Positions 16,809-26,141 of a DNA stretch of 64,000 bases are shown here, piece by piece. The stretch is taken from assembly GCF_048006345.1 (NCBI RefSeq), contig NZ_CP180351.1:62001-126000 (forward strand), read 5' to 3'. The notes beneath the pieces are model-generated. The model was not told where the DNA came from and made no database searches. It saw only the letters and a program-made list of their open reading frames with translations. The position numbers were made by a program, and so were the translations under genes. The first letter of the stretch is position 1. The number at the start of each line of letters is the position of its first letter. This stretch comes from Marivita sp030148515. GTDB taxonomy: Bacteria > Pseudomonadota > Alphaproteobacteria > Rhodobacterales > Rhodobacteraceae.

Positions 16809-17726
16809 TTACTGAAGTGCGGCTTTCACCGCCGCCACGGCATCGCCGCCGTCCTTCGTGGTCACGCCGTCGAGCCAACCCATGTAAGCATCCGGGTTCG
16901 CCTGCAGCCAGGCAATCGCCGCATCGCGCGCCTCGGCCCCGTCATTCAGGATCGCGCCCATGATTTCGTTTTCCATGGCCAGCGTAAATTCGAGGTTGGT
17001 CAGCAATTTACCCACGTTCGGGCAGGCCTCGACATAGCCAGCGGAGGTGTTGGTGTAGACAGTCGCACCGCCCAGGTTCGGGCCGAACCAGTCGTCGCCG
17101 CCTTCAAGATAGGTCATTTCGAAATTGGCGTTCATCGGGTGCGGTTCCCAGCCAAGGAACACTACCGGCTCACCACGGTCATCGGCCCGCGCAACCTGCG
17201 CCAGCATCCCCTGTTCCGAGCTTTCGACAACTTCGAACCCTTCAAGATCAAAGGCGTTTGCTGCGATCATGTCCATGATCAGGCGGTTGCCATCATTGCC
17301 GGGCTCAATCCCGTAGATTTCGCCGTCCAGCGCATCTTTTTGCGCGGCAATGGCGGCAAAGCTGGTGATGCCCAGATCGGCCCCGGCCTTGTTCGTGGCA
17401 AGCGTGTATTTTGCGCCTTCAAGGTTTGCGCGCACGGTGTCGACAGTGCCCGCGTCGCGATAGGGCGCAATGTCGGCCTCCATGGTCGGCATCCAGTTGC
17501 CAAGGAACACGTCAACGTCACCTTCAGCCAATGCGGTGTAGGTCACCGGAACCGAAAGCACCTTGATATCGGTCTCATACCCCAAAGCATCCAGCACGAC
17601 CGTGGTTGCTGCTGTTGTGGCGGTGATGTCGGTCCAGCCCACATCGGAAAAGGTCACGGTGTCGCAATCAGCCACCGCAGCGCCCGCTGCGCAAATCGCC
17701 ATAACGGAAATGGTAGATTTCATCAT
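16809..17726 (-). CDS. choX: Periplasmic choline-binding protein
   Basis: Substrate-binding protein of 305 residues with a Sec signal at about 1-20 (MMKSTISVMAICAAGAAVA). The OpuAC-type fold is recognised from DVFLGNWMPTMEADIAPYRD and LGWEPHPMNANFEMTYLEGG, both conserved in ChoX and supplying aromatic choline-cage residues. It is the first gene of choXWV and lies divergent from betI with a palindromic operator between them, which suggests BetI-choline control of uptake as well as oxidation. Confidence 0.93.
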   Translation of the reverse strand: MMKSTISVMAICAAGAAVADCDTVTFSDVGWTDITATTAATTVVLDALGYETDIKVLSVPVTYTALAEGDVDVFLGNWMPTMEADIAPYRDAGTVDTVRANLEGAKYTLATNKAGADLGITSFAAIAAQKDALDGEIYGIEPGNDGNRLIMDMIAANAFDLEGFEVVESSEQGMLAQVARADDRGEPVVFLGWEPHPMNANFEMTYLEGGDDWFGPNLGGATVYTNTSAGYVEACPNVGKLLTNLEFTLAMENEIMGAILNDGAEARDAAIAWLQANPDAYMGWLDGVTTKDGGDAVAAVKAALQ

Positions 17727-17762
17727 TTGGTAAGTCTCCCTGACAGAGGTCGGTTATTTTTG

Positions 17763-17782
17763 TTGATTGACGAGTCAATTAA
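17763..17782. promoter_or_regulatory. betI operator: Palindromic operator between choX and betI (likely BetI site)
   Basis: TTGATTGAC (17763-17771) is followed by GA and then GTCAATTAA (17774-17782), an inverted repeat with one mismatch. The core ATTGAC-GA-GTCAAT is perfect. It lies 37 bases before the choX start on one side and about 50 before betI on the other, so one dimer site could control both promoters. TetR-family BetI repressors bind such sites and release with choline. Confidence 0.7.
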
Positions 17783-17830
17783 AAACGCCATACGGTCCCG
17801 GACGTCAAACATTTATTTTCGGAGTCGAAC

Positions 17831-18427
17831 GTGCCGAAGCTCGGGATGGAGCCTATACGCCGTGAGGCGCTGGTAAAAGCCACGATTGCCGAGATCGGGC
17901 ATGTGGGGTCTCTGGACGTGACCGTTGCACAGATCGCCCGGCGTGCAGGCATGTCCTCGGCGCTGGCGCATCACTATTTTGGCGGCAAGGATCAGATCTT
18001 TCTCGCGGCCATGCGCCATACCCTCAGTCTGTATGGGGCCGAGGTGCGAGGTGCCCTTGCGATGGCCAAGGGGCCGCGTGCGCGCACCGAAGCGATCATC
18101 CGCGCCGGGTTCACCCGCTCGAACTTTCGGCGCGAAGTGGTTGCCGCGTGGCTGAATTTCTACGTTCTGGCGCAATCTGACGAACAGGCACGGCGCTTGT
18201 TGGGCGTTTACCAACGCCGACTGCATTCCAACCTCGTCTACAATTTGCGTCCTTTGGTCGGTCCGCGTGTGGCAGAAGTCGCATTGCGCATCGCGGGGCT
18301 GATCGACGGCTTGTACCTTCGCGAAGCGCTGAGCCGGGGTGCCCCTTCGGGCGAAGAGGCAACCCGCCAAGTGCTCACGATGCTTGATCACGAAATCACC
18401 CATGCGGACAGGGGGCCTGCGAAATGA
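17831..18427 (+). CDS. betI: BetI, choline-responsive TetR-family repressor
   Basis: TetR-family regulator of 198 residues. The N-terminal helix-turn-helix reads TVAQIARRAGMSSALAHHYF at about 36-55, nearly the BetI consensus, and starts from MPKLGMEPIRREALVKAT. The ligand-binding C-terminal domain contains AAWLNFYVLAQ. The first gene of betIBA, it overlaps betB by four bases, so the repressor and enzyme are coupled and autoregulated. Confidence 0.95.
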   Translation: MPKLGMEPIRREALVKATIAEIGHVGSLDVTVAQIARRAGMSSALAHHYFGGKDQIFLAAMRHTLSLYGAEVRGALAMAKGPRARTEAIIRAGFTRSNFRREVVAAWLNFYVLAQSDEQARRLLGVYQRRLHSNLVYNLRPLVGPRVAEVALRIAGLIDGLYLREALSRGAPSGEEATRQVLTMLDHEITHADRGPAK

Positions 18428-19881
18428 GCTACGACACACAGCCCAAAGCCAGTCATTTCATCGACGGTGCCTATGTCGAAGACACGAGCGGCACGCCGAT
18501 TCCCGTGATTTATCCTGCGACGGGAAAGCAGATCGCCCTCGTTCATGCCGCGACCCCGGCGATCATCGACCAAGCGCTTGCCGCCGCACATCGGGCGCAG
18601 AAGCAATGGGCCGCCATGTCAGGGACCGAACGCGGGCGCATCCTGCGTCGGGCCGCCGACATCATGCGCGAGCGCAATCACGACCTTTCGGTGCTCGAAA
18701 CCCATGACACCGGCAAACCCTATCAGGAAACCATCGCAGTGGATGCCACCAGCGGGGCGGATGCATTCGAGTATTTCGGCGGCCTCGCGGGCAGCCTGAC
18801 CGGAGAGCATATCCAGCTGGGCGAAAACTGGGTCTACACCCGTCGCGAGGCTTTGGGCGTTTGTGTTGGCATCGGTGCCTGGAACTATCCCACCCAGATT
18901 GCCTGCTGGAAGGGCGCACCTGCGCTGGCATGCGGGAATTCCATGGTGTTCAAACCCTCCGAGATGACGCCGCTTTGTGCTTTGAAGGTGGCCGAGATTT
19001 TGTACGAGGCGGGGCTTCCCGCAGGTATTTACAACGTGGTTCAAGGGCTTGGCGAAGTTGGGGCCTCCCTCGTTACAGACCCACGGGTTGCGAAAGTATC
19101 CCTGACCGGATCCGTGCCGACGGGTAAGAAAGTCTATGCCGCTGCCGCCGCGCAGATGAAACACGTGACGATGGAATTGGGTGGAAAGTCACCGTTGGTG
19201 ATCTTTGACGATGCCGATCTCGAGAACGCGGTCGGGGGGGCGATACTGGGAAATTTCTACTCCTCTGGTCAGGTGTGTTCGAACGGGACGCGGGTATTTG
19301 TGCAGAGAGGGATTAAGGAAGCGTTTCTGAAACGCCTGACGGAACGTCTTTCCACGGCCGTGATTGGCGATCCGTTGGATGAGGCCACAAATTTCGGCCC
19401 GATGGTTTCTGAAAAACAGATGAACATCGTCCTCGATTACATCGAAAAAGGTGAAAAGGAAGGGGCGCGTCTGGTCACCGGCGGCAAGCGTCTCGACCGC
19501 GATGGCTTCTACCTGCAACCCACGGTTTTTGCAGATGTTATCGACGACATGACCATCGCCCGCGAAGAGATTTTCGGCCCCGTCATGGCGGTGCTTGATT
19601 TCGACACCGAAGAAGAGGCGATAACCCGTGCAAACGCCACGGAATTCGGTCTGTCCGCCGGTGTGTTCACCCGCGACCTGTCTCGCGCGCATCGCGTGAT
19701 CGCGCAGCTGGAGGCGGGGTCTTGTTTCATCAACTCATATAACGATGCTCCGGTCGAAGCGCCCTTTGGCGGGACAAAAATGTCGGGCGTCGGACGCGAA
19801 AACTCCAAGGCTGCAATCAACCATTACAGCGAACTGAAATCCGTCTTCGTCCGCATGGGCGACGTTGAGGCCCCGTTCTAA
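18424..19881 (+). CDS. betB: Betaine aldehyde dehydrogenase
   Basis: Oxidises betaine aldehyde to glycine betaine with NAD(P)+, in the cytoplasm. The protein has 485 residues, the normal length. Catalytic Glu251 lies in TMELGGKSPLVIFDDAD and nucleophile Cys285 in SSGQVCSNGTRVFV; cofactor-binding TGSVPTGKKV is present. It comes between betI and betA, the standard order. It works on the product of BetA; betC (choline sulfatase), found in some rhizobial clusters, is absent. Confidence 0.96.
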   Translation: MSYDTQPKASHFIDGAYVEDTSGTPIPVIYPATGKQIALVHAATPAIIDQALAAAHRAQKQWAAMSGTERGRILRRAADIMRERNHDLSVLETHDTGKPYQETIAVDATSGADAFEYFGGLAGSLTGEHIQLGENWVYTRREALGVCVGIGAWNYPTQIACWKGAPALACGNSMVFKPSEMTPLCALKVAEILYEAGLPAGIYNVVQGLGEVGASLVTDPRVAKVSLTGSVPTGKKVYAAAAAQMKHVTMELGGKSPLVIFDDADLENAVGGAILGNFYSSGQVCSNGTRVFVQRGIKEAFLKRLTERLSTAVIGDPLDEATNFGPMVSEKQMNIVLDYIEKGEKEGARLVTGGKRLDRDGFYLQPTVFADVIDDMTIAREEIFGPVMAVLDFDTEEEAITRANATEFGLSAGVFTRDLSRAHRVIAQLEAGSCFINSYNDAPVEAPFGGTKMSGVGRENSKAAINHYSELKSVFVRMGDVEAPF

Positions 19882-19890
19882 GGCACTGAA

Positions 19891-21549
19891 ATGAAATCTG
19901 AATACGTCATCGTAGGCGCTGGCTCAGCGGGCTGTGCGCTGGCCTACCGTTTGTCCGAAGCGGGCCGTTCCGTGACCGTGATCGAGCACGGCGGGACGGA
20001 CGCCGGACCGTTCATCCAGATGCCTGGCGCCCTGAGCTATCCGATGAACATGAAGCGCTATGACTGGGGATTCAGGACTGAGCCTGAGCCACATCTTGGC
20101 GGTCGGCGTCTGGCCTGTCCGCGTGGCAAGGTGATTGGGGGCTCGTCGTCAATCAACGGCATGATCTATGTGCGGGGTCATGCGCGCGACTATGACCATT
20201 GGCGCGATCAGGGTGCCGCTGGCTGGGGATATGCTGATGTTCTGCCTTATTTTCAGCGGCTTGAGAATTGGCATTCAGGTGGACATGGTGGCGATCCGGA
20301 GTGGCGTGGAACCGGTGGACCGCTCCACATCACCCGAGGTGCGCGCGAGAACCCGTTGACCCGTGCCTTTGTCGAGGCGGGTGCTCAGGCGGGTTACGAC
20401 ATCACGGGCGACTACAACGGGCACCAGCAAGAGGGGGTTGGGCCGTTCGACATGACGGTCTGGCAGGGCGAGCGATGGTCGGCGGCCAAGGCATATCTGC
20501 GGCCTGCGTTGAAGAGCGGAAACTGTAATGTTGTCAGGGAGTTCGCGCGCAAGGTTGTGATCGAGAACGGGCGCGCCACTGGTGTCGAAGTCGAACAGGC
20601 GGGACAGATCAAGGTGATCCGTGCCGATGTTGAAGTGATCCTTGCAGCCTCGGCCATCAACTCCCCGAAATTGTTGATGCTTTCGGGGATTGGTCCGGCG
20701 CAGCACTTGCGGGAACATGGCATCGAGGTGATCGCGGATCGGCCGGGCGTGGGGCAGAATTTGCAGGATCACCTGGAGGTTTATGTTCAGGCCGCGGCGA
20801 GCCAGCCGGTGAGCCTTTACAAATACTGGAACCTACTGGGCAAAGCCTATGTCGGCGCGCGCTGGCTGCTGACCAGAACCGGACCGGGCGCTTCTAACCA
20901 GTTTGAAAGTGCTGGATTTATTCGGTCGAGGGCTGGCGTCGACTATCCCGATCTGCAGATCCACTTCCTGCCGATTGCGGTTCGGTATGATGGGCAAACT
21001 GCTGCCGAAGGGCACGGGTTTCAGGCCCATGTGGGGCCGATGCGGTCGCCGTCGCGGGGCGAGATCACGCTGCGCTCCGGCGATCCGAAGGAGGATCCTC
21101 GTATTTTCTTCAACTATATGAGCCACTTGGAGGATTGGATCGACTTTCGGCAGGGTATCCGGCTGGTCCGGGATATCTTCCGGCAGGATGCGTTCAAACC
21201 TTATTTCAAGCACGAAATCCAACCGGGCGATGACGCGCAAAGTGATGAAAGCCTTGACGATTTCATCCGTGAGCATGCCGAAAGCGCCTATCATCCCTGC
21301 GGGACCTGCAAGATGGGGGGGCGCAACGATCCGATGGCGGTCGTCGATCCCGAAACGCGCGTGATTGGTGTGGAAAATCTGAGGGTTGCGGACAGCTCGA
21401 TCTTTCCGCGGATCACCAATGGCAATCTCAACGCGCCGTCGATTCTGGTGGGAGAAAAGGCGTCGGATCACATTTTGGGCAAAACGCCGTTGCCGTCGGA
21501 CAATCGTGAGCCGTGGATTCATCCGGATTGGCAAACCGCGCAGCGATGA
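19891..21549 (+). CDS. betA: Choline dehydrogenase
   Basis: FAD-dependent GMC oxidoreductase of 552 residues that oxidises choline to betaine aldehyde at the membrane. The ADP-binding motif YVIVGAGSAGCALAYRLSEA starts the protein. GMC signatures CPRGKVIGGSSSINGMIYVR and AINSPKLLMLSGIGPAQHL are present. The catalytic histidine region reads YHPCGTCKMGG, followed by VRVADSSIFPRITNGN-type sequence. It starts 9 bases after betB and is the last gene of betIBA. A symmetric hairpin follows its stop. Confidence 0.96.
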   Translation: MKSEYVIVGAGSAGCALAYRLSEAGRSVTVIEHGGTDAGPFIQMPGALSYPMNMKRYDWGFRTEPEPHLGGRRLACPRGKVIGGSSSINGMIYVRGHARDYDHWRDQGAAGWGYADVLPYFQRLENWHSGGHGGDPEWRGTGGPLHITRGARENPLTRAFVEAGAQAGYDITGDYNGHQQEGVGPFDMTVWQGERWSAAKAYLRPALKSGNCNVVREFARKVVIENGRATGVEVEQAGQIKVIRADVEVILAASAINSPKLLMLSGIGPAQHLREHGIEVIADRPGVGQNLQDHLEVYVQAAASQPVSLYKYWNLLGKAYVGARWLLTRTGPGASNQFESAGFIRSRAGVDYPDLQIHFLPIAVRYDGQTAAEGHGFQAHVGPMRSPSRGEITLRSGDPKEDPRIFFNYMSHLEDWIDFRQGIRLVRDIFRQDAFKPYFKHEIQPGDDAQSDESLDDFIREHAESAYHPCGTCKMGGRNDPMAVVDPETRVIGVENLRVADSSIFPRITNGNLNAPSILVGEKASDHILGKTPLPSDNREPWIHPDWQTAQR

Positions 21550-21551
21550 AC

Positions 21552-21579
21552 CGTACGGTTGGACCTTGCGAACCGTACG
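21552..21579 (+). terminator. Hairpin after betA
   Basis: CGTACGGTT (21552-21560) pairs perfectly with AACCGTACG (21571-21579) around a 10-base loop, three bases after the betA stop. CTTTGATCC follows, so the T-run is short. It is probably the operon end. Confidence 0.5.
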
Positions 21580-21859
21580 CTTTGATCCGATGGCTGTAGG
21601 CTGCTTTTACTTCGAATAAATGTATCGAAAATCAGCTTCTCTTCTATTTAATCTATTGTTTTTGGAAAGCGTTTCTTGACGCGTTGCAGCTAGTTCTGAG
21701 ATGCCGCCTGCCCTTCGGGCCAAAGGGACGTCGAGACAGACAAGACAGTCAGGTAGAATGCGAAGGTGTCGCCGCATTGCTCAAACCTTGATCAGGTTTG
21801 GGGAACAAAAGGACAGGCGCGCGCGTCTTCTGAGCAAGCTCCTGTAACCTGCCGCGCGG
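21580..21859. promoter_or_regulatory. Gene-free region before the pqi operon, with a 19-base palindrome
   Basis: No gene is supported here. The first half is AT-rich (around 21600-21680) and could hold a promoter. CAAACCT (21782-21788), TGATC and AGGTTTG (21794-21800) form a perfect 19-base dyad about 60 bases before the first pqiA gene, a candidate repressor site. GCCCTTCGGGC near 21710-21720 is a small GC hairpin. Confidence 0.45.
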
Positions 21860-22501
21860 ATGGCGTATCACAGCCAAATGACCAACTCACTGTCCGACAT
21901 GATCGCTTGCCCCAAATGCGACGCGCTGCACCGGGTGCCGCAAGTCGATATCGGCGCTCAGGCCAGATGTGTGCGGTGTGGCACTGTTCTGATGGCGCCG
22001 CGCGAAGGCGCGATGACACGGATCGTCATGCTGTCGATGACGGCTCTGATCCTGATGATCGCTGCGGTTTTCTTTCCATTTCTTGAATTGAGCACCCATG
22101 GGCTGGGTCGGAAAAGTTCGGTTTTCGACGCAATTCTTGCGTTCTCGGACGGGCTCATGCTGCCTTTGTCCTTCGCGGTGGCGGCGTTGATCGTGGTGTT
22201 GCCGATCACCCGGTTCGTGGCGCTGATTTATGTGTTCGCGCCAATGGCATTGGGTTGGGCACCCGCGAAACATGCGCGGTCGGTGTTCAAACTCGCTGAA
22301 CATATCCGCCCATGGGCGATGGCGGAGGTGTTCATCATTGGCGTGGCTGTCGCGCTGGTGAAGGTTGCAGGGTTGGCGCAGGTGACGCTTGGCCCCGCCT
22401 TCTGGGCCTTCGTTGGGCTGGTGATCATCACGGTTCTCAAGGATAATTTCATGTGTCGGGTGACGGTATGGCAAACGCTGAACGCGCGCAGCCCGTCCTG
22501 A
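21860..22501 (+). CDS. pqiA: PqiA-like membrane protein, first half
   Basis: A 213-residue membrane protein of the PqiA/LetA family, partner of an MCE lipid-transport protein. The N-terminal zinc-ribbon has CPKC and CVRC pairs within the first 45 residues, followed by about four helices. E. coli PqiA has two such modules in one chain; here each module is its own gene. ATG 21878 (MTNSLSDMIACPKC) is an alternative start; no clear ribosome-binding site favours either. It overlaps the next gene by 49 bases. Confidence 0.85.
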   Translation: MAYHSQMTNSLSDMIACPKCDALHRVPQVDIGAQARCVRCGTVLMAPREGAMTRIVMLSMTALILMIAAVFFPFLELSTHGLGRKSSVFDAILAFSDGLMLPLSFAVAALIVVLPITRFVALIYVFAPMALGWAPAKHARSVFKLAEHIRPWAMAEVFIIGVAVALVKVAGLAQVTLGPAFWAFVGLVIITVLKDNFMCRVTVWQTLNARSPS

Positions 22502-23100
22502 CGGCGCGGGCTGCGGGGTTGGTGGGCTGTGCCGAATGTGGCCATGTTTACCAACTGGGAACAGAGACCTGTACGGTGTGTGGAACGCGGCTGGTCAGCC
22601 GGGACATGACAAGCCTGCAGCGGGTCTGGGCTTGGCTCTTTGCGGGCATGGTCGTGTACATCCCCGCCAATGTCTATCCGATGCTGCGCACCACGACCTT
22701 TGGCAATACGCAGGAGAGCACGATTGTCGGCGGTGTGTTCGAGCTGATGGATCACGGCTCTTATGGTGTGGCGTTGATCGTGTTTTTCGCCTCGGTCATC
22801 ATTCCGGTCAGCAAGTTCATCGCGATTGCCTATCTTGCAATCAGGATTCAGCGCGGAAAACCGGGCACCACCGCCCATTTTCACCTTTACGAGGTGGTCG
22901 AGTTCATAGGTCGCTGGTCGATGATCGACGTCTTCGTCGTGGCGATCCTGTCGGCCTTGGTGCAGTTGAATTTCGTCGCCTCCATTCATCCAGGAATCGC
23001 GGCCGTGAGTTTTGCTCTTTCGGTTGCATTCACCATGATTTCGGCCAATAGCTTCGATCCCAAACTCATCTGGGACGCGCCTGAAGGAAAACCGGTTTGA
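22453..23100 (+). CDS. pqiA: PqiA-like membrane protein, second half
   Basis: A 215-residue second PqiA module. Its zinc ribbon reads VGCAECGHVYQLGTETCTVC, and it has the family motif YIPANVYPMLRTTTFG with about four helices. ATG 22468 (MANAERAQ) is a possible later start. It is read together with the first module and with pqiB, which begins at the stop codon. The two modules probably form one inner-membrane assembly that feeds lipid to or from the MCE tunnel. Confidence 0.87.
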   Translation: MSGDGMANAERAQPVLTARAAGLVGCAECGHVYQLGTETCTVCGTRLVSRDMTSLQRVWAWLFAGMVVYIPANVYPMLRTTTFGNTQESTIVGGVFELMDHGSYGVALIVFFASVIIPVSKFIAIAYLAIRIQRGKPGTTAHFHLYEVVEFIGRWSMIDVFVVAILSALVQLNFVASIHPGIAAVSFALSVAFTMISANSFDPKLIWDAPEGKPV

Positions 23101-25548
23101 GCGATCCGACCCCCGCAGATATGAAGGTGTCCGCACCGCGCAAGTCGCTGTTTCGGAACCTGTCTGTTGTCTGGCTGGTGCCGCTGGTGGCGCTGGGCGT
23201 GTCGCTTGGCATCGCGTGGCAGAACTATGCAGATCGCGGGACGTTGATCGAGATCGCGTTTCGCAACGCATCGGGCGTGGTGGCTGGAGAAACGACCCTG
23301 CGCTATCGCGACGTGGTGGTAGGAACGGTCGAGGATGTGCGGTTCACCTCGGATTTGGGCCAGGTTCTGGTCTATGTGCGTGTCGACAATGATGTTGCAC
23401 CGTTCATCGACGACGAGGCGACGTTCTGGGTGGTGCGGCCTGAAGTGTCAGCGCGTGGGATCAGCGGTTTGTCGACGGTTTTGTCGGGTGTGTATATCGA
23501 AGGCGCGTGGGACAACATCCCGGGTGCAGTGACGCAGCGGTTTGCCGGAACGGAAACGCCGCCGCTGAACCAGCCAGGGCGTCCTGGTCGGCGGATCACA
23601 TTGGCGACGGATGATGGCACGACGATTTCCTATGGATCGCCGGTGCTGTTTCGCGGTGTCGAGGTGGGGCGGCTGGAGGCTCCGCGTCTTTCGGCAGATG
23701 GGCGCACGGTGTTGGTCGATGCGTTCATCGACGCGCCGCATGATACGCGGCTGACGCAGGCGACGCGGTTCTGGGACACGTCGGGGTTCGAACTGACCTT
23801 TGGTACAGCGGGTTTTTCGGTGGATTTCGACAGCCTTGCATCGCTGGTCACAGGCGGCGTGTCGTTTGATGATGTCTACGAAGACGGGGAGCCGTTGCCC
23901 CCCGGCTACGTGTTCACGCTTTACGAGGAAGAGGAAGACGCCCGCCGCAACACCCTGGTGCGCGGGCCATCGCAGGGCGTGTCTTTCGCGGTCCAATTTT
24001 CGGAGTCGGTGAACGGTTTGGAAGCGGGCGACGACGTGACCTATCAGGGCCTCGAAGTGGGGGTCGTCACCGAATTGCGGTCTCGGGTGATCGAGACTCA
24101 GTTCGGGCCAGAGCTGTCTTTGCTGGTGAACGTAGCCATCGACCCGCAGCGCATGGGCTTGCCCCCCGAAACCACCCCGGAGGAGACGGTCGATTTCTTC
24201 CGTTTTGCGGTCGAGACGGGGATGCGGGCGCGTTTGGCGACGGAAAGCCTGCTGAGCAGCGATCTGCGGATCGAGCTTGTTGTGCTGGATGACGCGCCTG
24301 CTGCGCGGCTGACCGAAGTTGATGGTGAACCACCGCGCCTGCCCAGCATCGAATCCAATCTGTCGGACTTTACGGCCACCGCCGAAGGTGTGCTGGAGCG
24401 GATCAACGCGCTGCCCATTGAAGAGGTCATGCAACAGGCGATCAGCCTCATGGATGCGGTCGAGCAATTGGCGCGGAACGAGGATTTGCAGCGCGTGCCG
24501 GGATCGGCGGTGGCGCTGCTGGACGACACGCGCGCTGGTCGGCAACGAGGCGATCCAGGCGATCCCAGCGCAGATCGAAGCGGCGGTGAACGACCTGACG
24601 GCGCTTGTGGCCGAGGTGCGCGAGGGTGGTGCGATTGCGTCCTTGAACAGCGCCTTGGCGCAATTGGATGCGGCGATGGTGGGGATCAACGCCGCGTCGC
24701 AATCGGCCCCGGCGTTGGCCGAGAACCTTGCAAAGCTGACGGAAGAGGACATTCCGGCGGTGCTGGCCGAATTGCAGGGCGTGGCGCAGACCGCGCAGGA
24801 GCTGAAGCTGGACGAGTTGGTGGCCAGCGCCACGGCGACATTGAACCGGGTGGATGCGCTGATCGCGCAGGAGGCGGTGCAGGGCATCCCGGCAGCGGTG
24901 ACTGCAGCGATCGAGGATGTGCGGACCATCGTGGCGGATGTGCGGGCCGAAGGTGCGGTGCAGGCGTTGGGCAGTTCCCTGCGTAATCTGGACAGGGCAA
25001 TGGCGGATATCAGCGTGGCCTCGCAGGATGCTCCCGCGCTCACGGCGAACCTGCGGCAGATCACCGAGAGCGACATTCCCGAGCTGTTGAGCGAGCTTGA
25101 AGCGGTGGCGACGACGGCGAAAGATCTGGAATTGCAAGAGCTAGTGGACAGTGCGACGAGCACGCTCAACCGGGTCGATGCGCTGGTGGGGTCGCAGGAC
25201 ACGCTGGAACTGCCCGGTACAATCAACGACGCGCTGACCGAGATGCGGCTGGCCTTGGCCGAGTTGCGTGAAGGGGGCGTGGTTGAGAACCTGAACGCGA
25301 CGCTGCAATCGGCGTCGGATGCGGCCGGGTCGGTGGCGGAGTCGGTTGAGGACCTGCCGCAGTTGACCGCCCGGTTGGAGCGGTTGGTGGCCGAGACCGA
25401 GGCCGTTGTGCGGTCTTATGGGGAACGGTCGGATTTCAATACGCAGACGCTGTCAGCGCTGCGCGAGGTACAGAATGCAGCGAAGTCGATTTCCGAATTG
25501 GCGCGCGCGATCGAGCGCAGCCCCAATTCGCTGATCTTCGGGCGCTGA
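23097..25548 (+). pseudogene. pqiB: PqiB-like MCE-domain protein, broken by a frameshift near 24530
   Basis: Membrane-anchored lipid-transport protein with an N-terminal helix (LSVVWLVPLVALGVSLGIAW) and MCE domains. The first reading frame is typical up to LLDDT near 24530 and then turns into arginine/glycine nonsense. The correct sequence (ALVGNEAIQAIPAQIEAAV) resumes in another frame and runs to 25548. The frames rejoin if CG is added to the CG run at about 24526-24534, so two bases are missing there (or one is extra). The rebuilt protein would have about 817 residues, normal for PqiB. The start is TTG 23097, overlapping the previous stop; ATG 23121 is an alternative. A sequencing error is as likely as a real mutation. 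Confidence 0.85.
24580..25400 (+). repeat. Tandem 324-base (108-residue) repeats in the pqiB tail
   Basis: The alanine-rich coiled-coil tail repeats the pattern EEDIPAVLAELQGVAQTAQE (from 24742) and ESDIPELLSELEAVATTAKD (from 25066). The spacing is exactly 324 bases. VNDLTALVAEVREGGAIASL, IEDVRTIVADVRAEGAVQAL and LTEMRLALAELREGGVVENL show a third, decayed copy. This is internal duplication within the tunnel-extending helix region. Confidence 0.75.
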
Positions 25549-25563
25549 GGAAGGACGAGTGGA

Positions 25564-26136
25564 ATGATGCAGATGAACATGCGGGTGCTGGCGGTTTTGG
25601 TCGCGCTGCCTTTGGTGGCCTGTGGATCAGCCGACAGCGCGCGTTACCTGATCGACGCGCCGGTGGCGACCGGGGCTGCGACGCGCGTGTCGGTGCAGAG
25701 TGTCGAGTTGCGCGACGTGTCGCTGCCCAGCCATGCGTCAGGTTCCGAGATCCTCGTGCGCGAGGAAGGCGGCGCGTTGCGGCCCTTGGGGGACGCGGTC
25801 TGGGCGGATGATCCGGCGCGCGCGGTCACGGGTACGTTGGCACAATTGCTGGACGACCGCAGCACGGCGACAGTTTCGGCAGAGCCTTGGCCGCTGCTGG
25901 ATGGCCCGTCGGCGCGGCTGGATGTGCGGATCGACAGGATGCTGGCCAATGTTTCAGGTGTGTTCGAGATCACAGGGCAGGCTGCAGTGAGTGCCGTGGA
26001 CGGACGCCCGCGCGAGCGGGTCGAACGGTTTGCCATCTCGGTGCCGATTGCCGAGATCTCGGCGGCTGCGGTCACTGACGCGCAGGGCCGGGCGCTGGTG
26101 GCGCTGTCGGACGAGTTGATCGGGCTTTTGCGCTAG
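25564..26136 (+). CDS. pqiC: PqiC-like outer-membrane lipoprotein (ABC-type transport auxiliary, DUF330)
   Basis: A 190-residue lipoprotein. The signal peptide ends in the lipobox LVAC with Cys21, followed by GSADSARYLIDAP. The body has the PqiC/DUF330 pattern with VSVQSVELRDVSLPSHASGS and WADDPARAVTGTLAQLL. PqiC sits in the outer membrane and docks the PqiB tube. It starts 15 bases after pqiB and ends 5 bases before mnmH. Possible earlier ATGs are M1, M3 and M6. Confidence 0.88.
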   Translation: MMQMNMRVLAVLVALPLVACGSADSARYLIDAPVATGAATRVSVQSVELRDVSLPSHASGSEILVREEGGALRPLGDAVWADDPARAVTGTLAQLLDDRSTATVSAEPWPLLDGPSARLDVRIDRMLANVSGVFEITGQAAVSAVDGRPRERVERFAISVPIAEISAAAVTDAQGRALVALSDELIGLLR

Positions 26137-26141
26137 AGGCC

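Noticed and set aside
15909..17876. Long open frame opposite choWX (about 655 codons)
   Set aside because: It mirrors real genes with clear family motifs on the other strand; its arginine/histidine-rich translation has no recognisable domain. The same applies to long frames opposite acs-livF, nrtA-nrtB and nasA.
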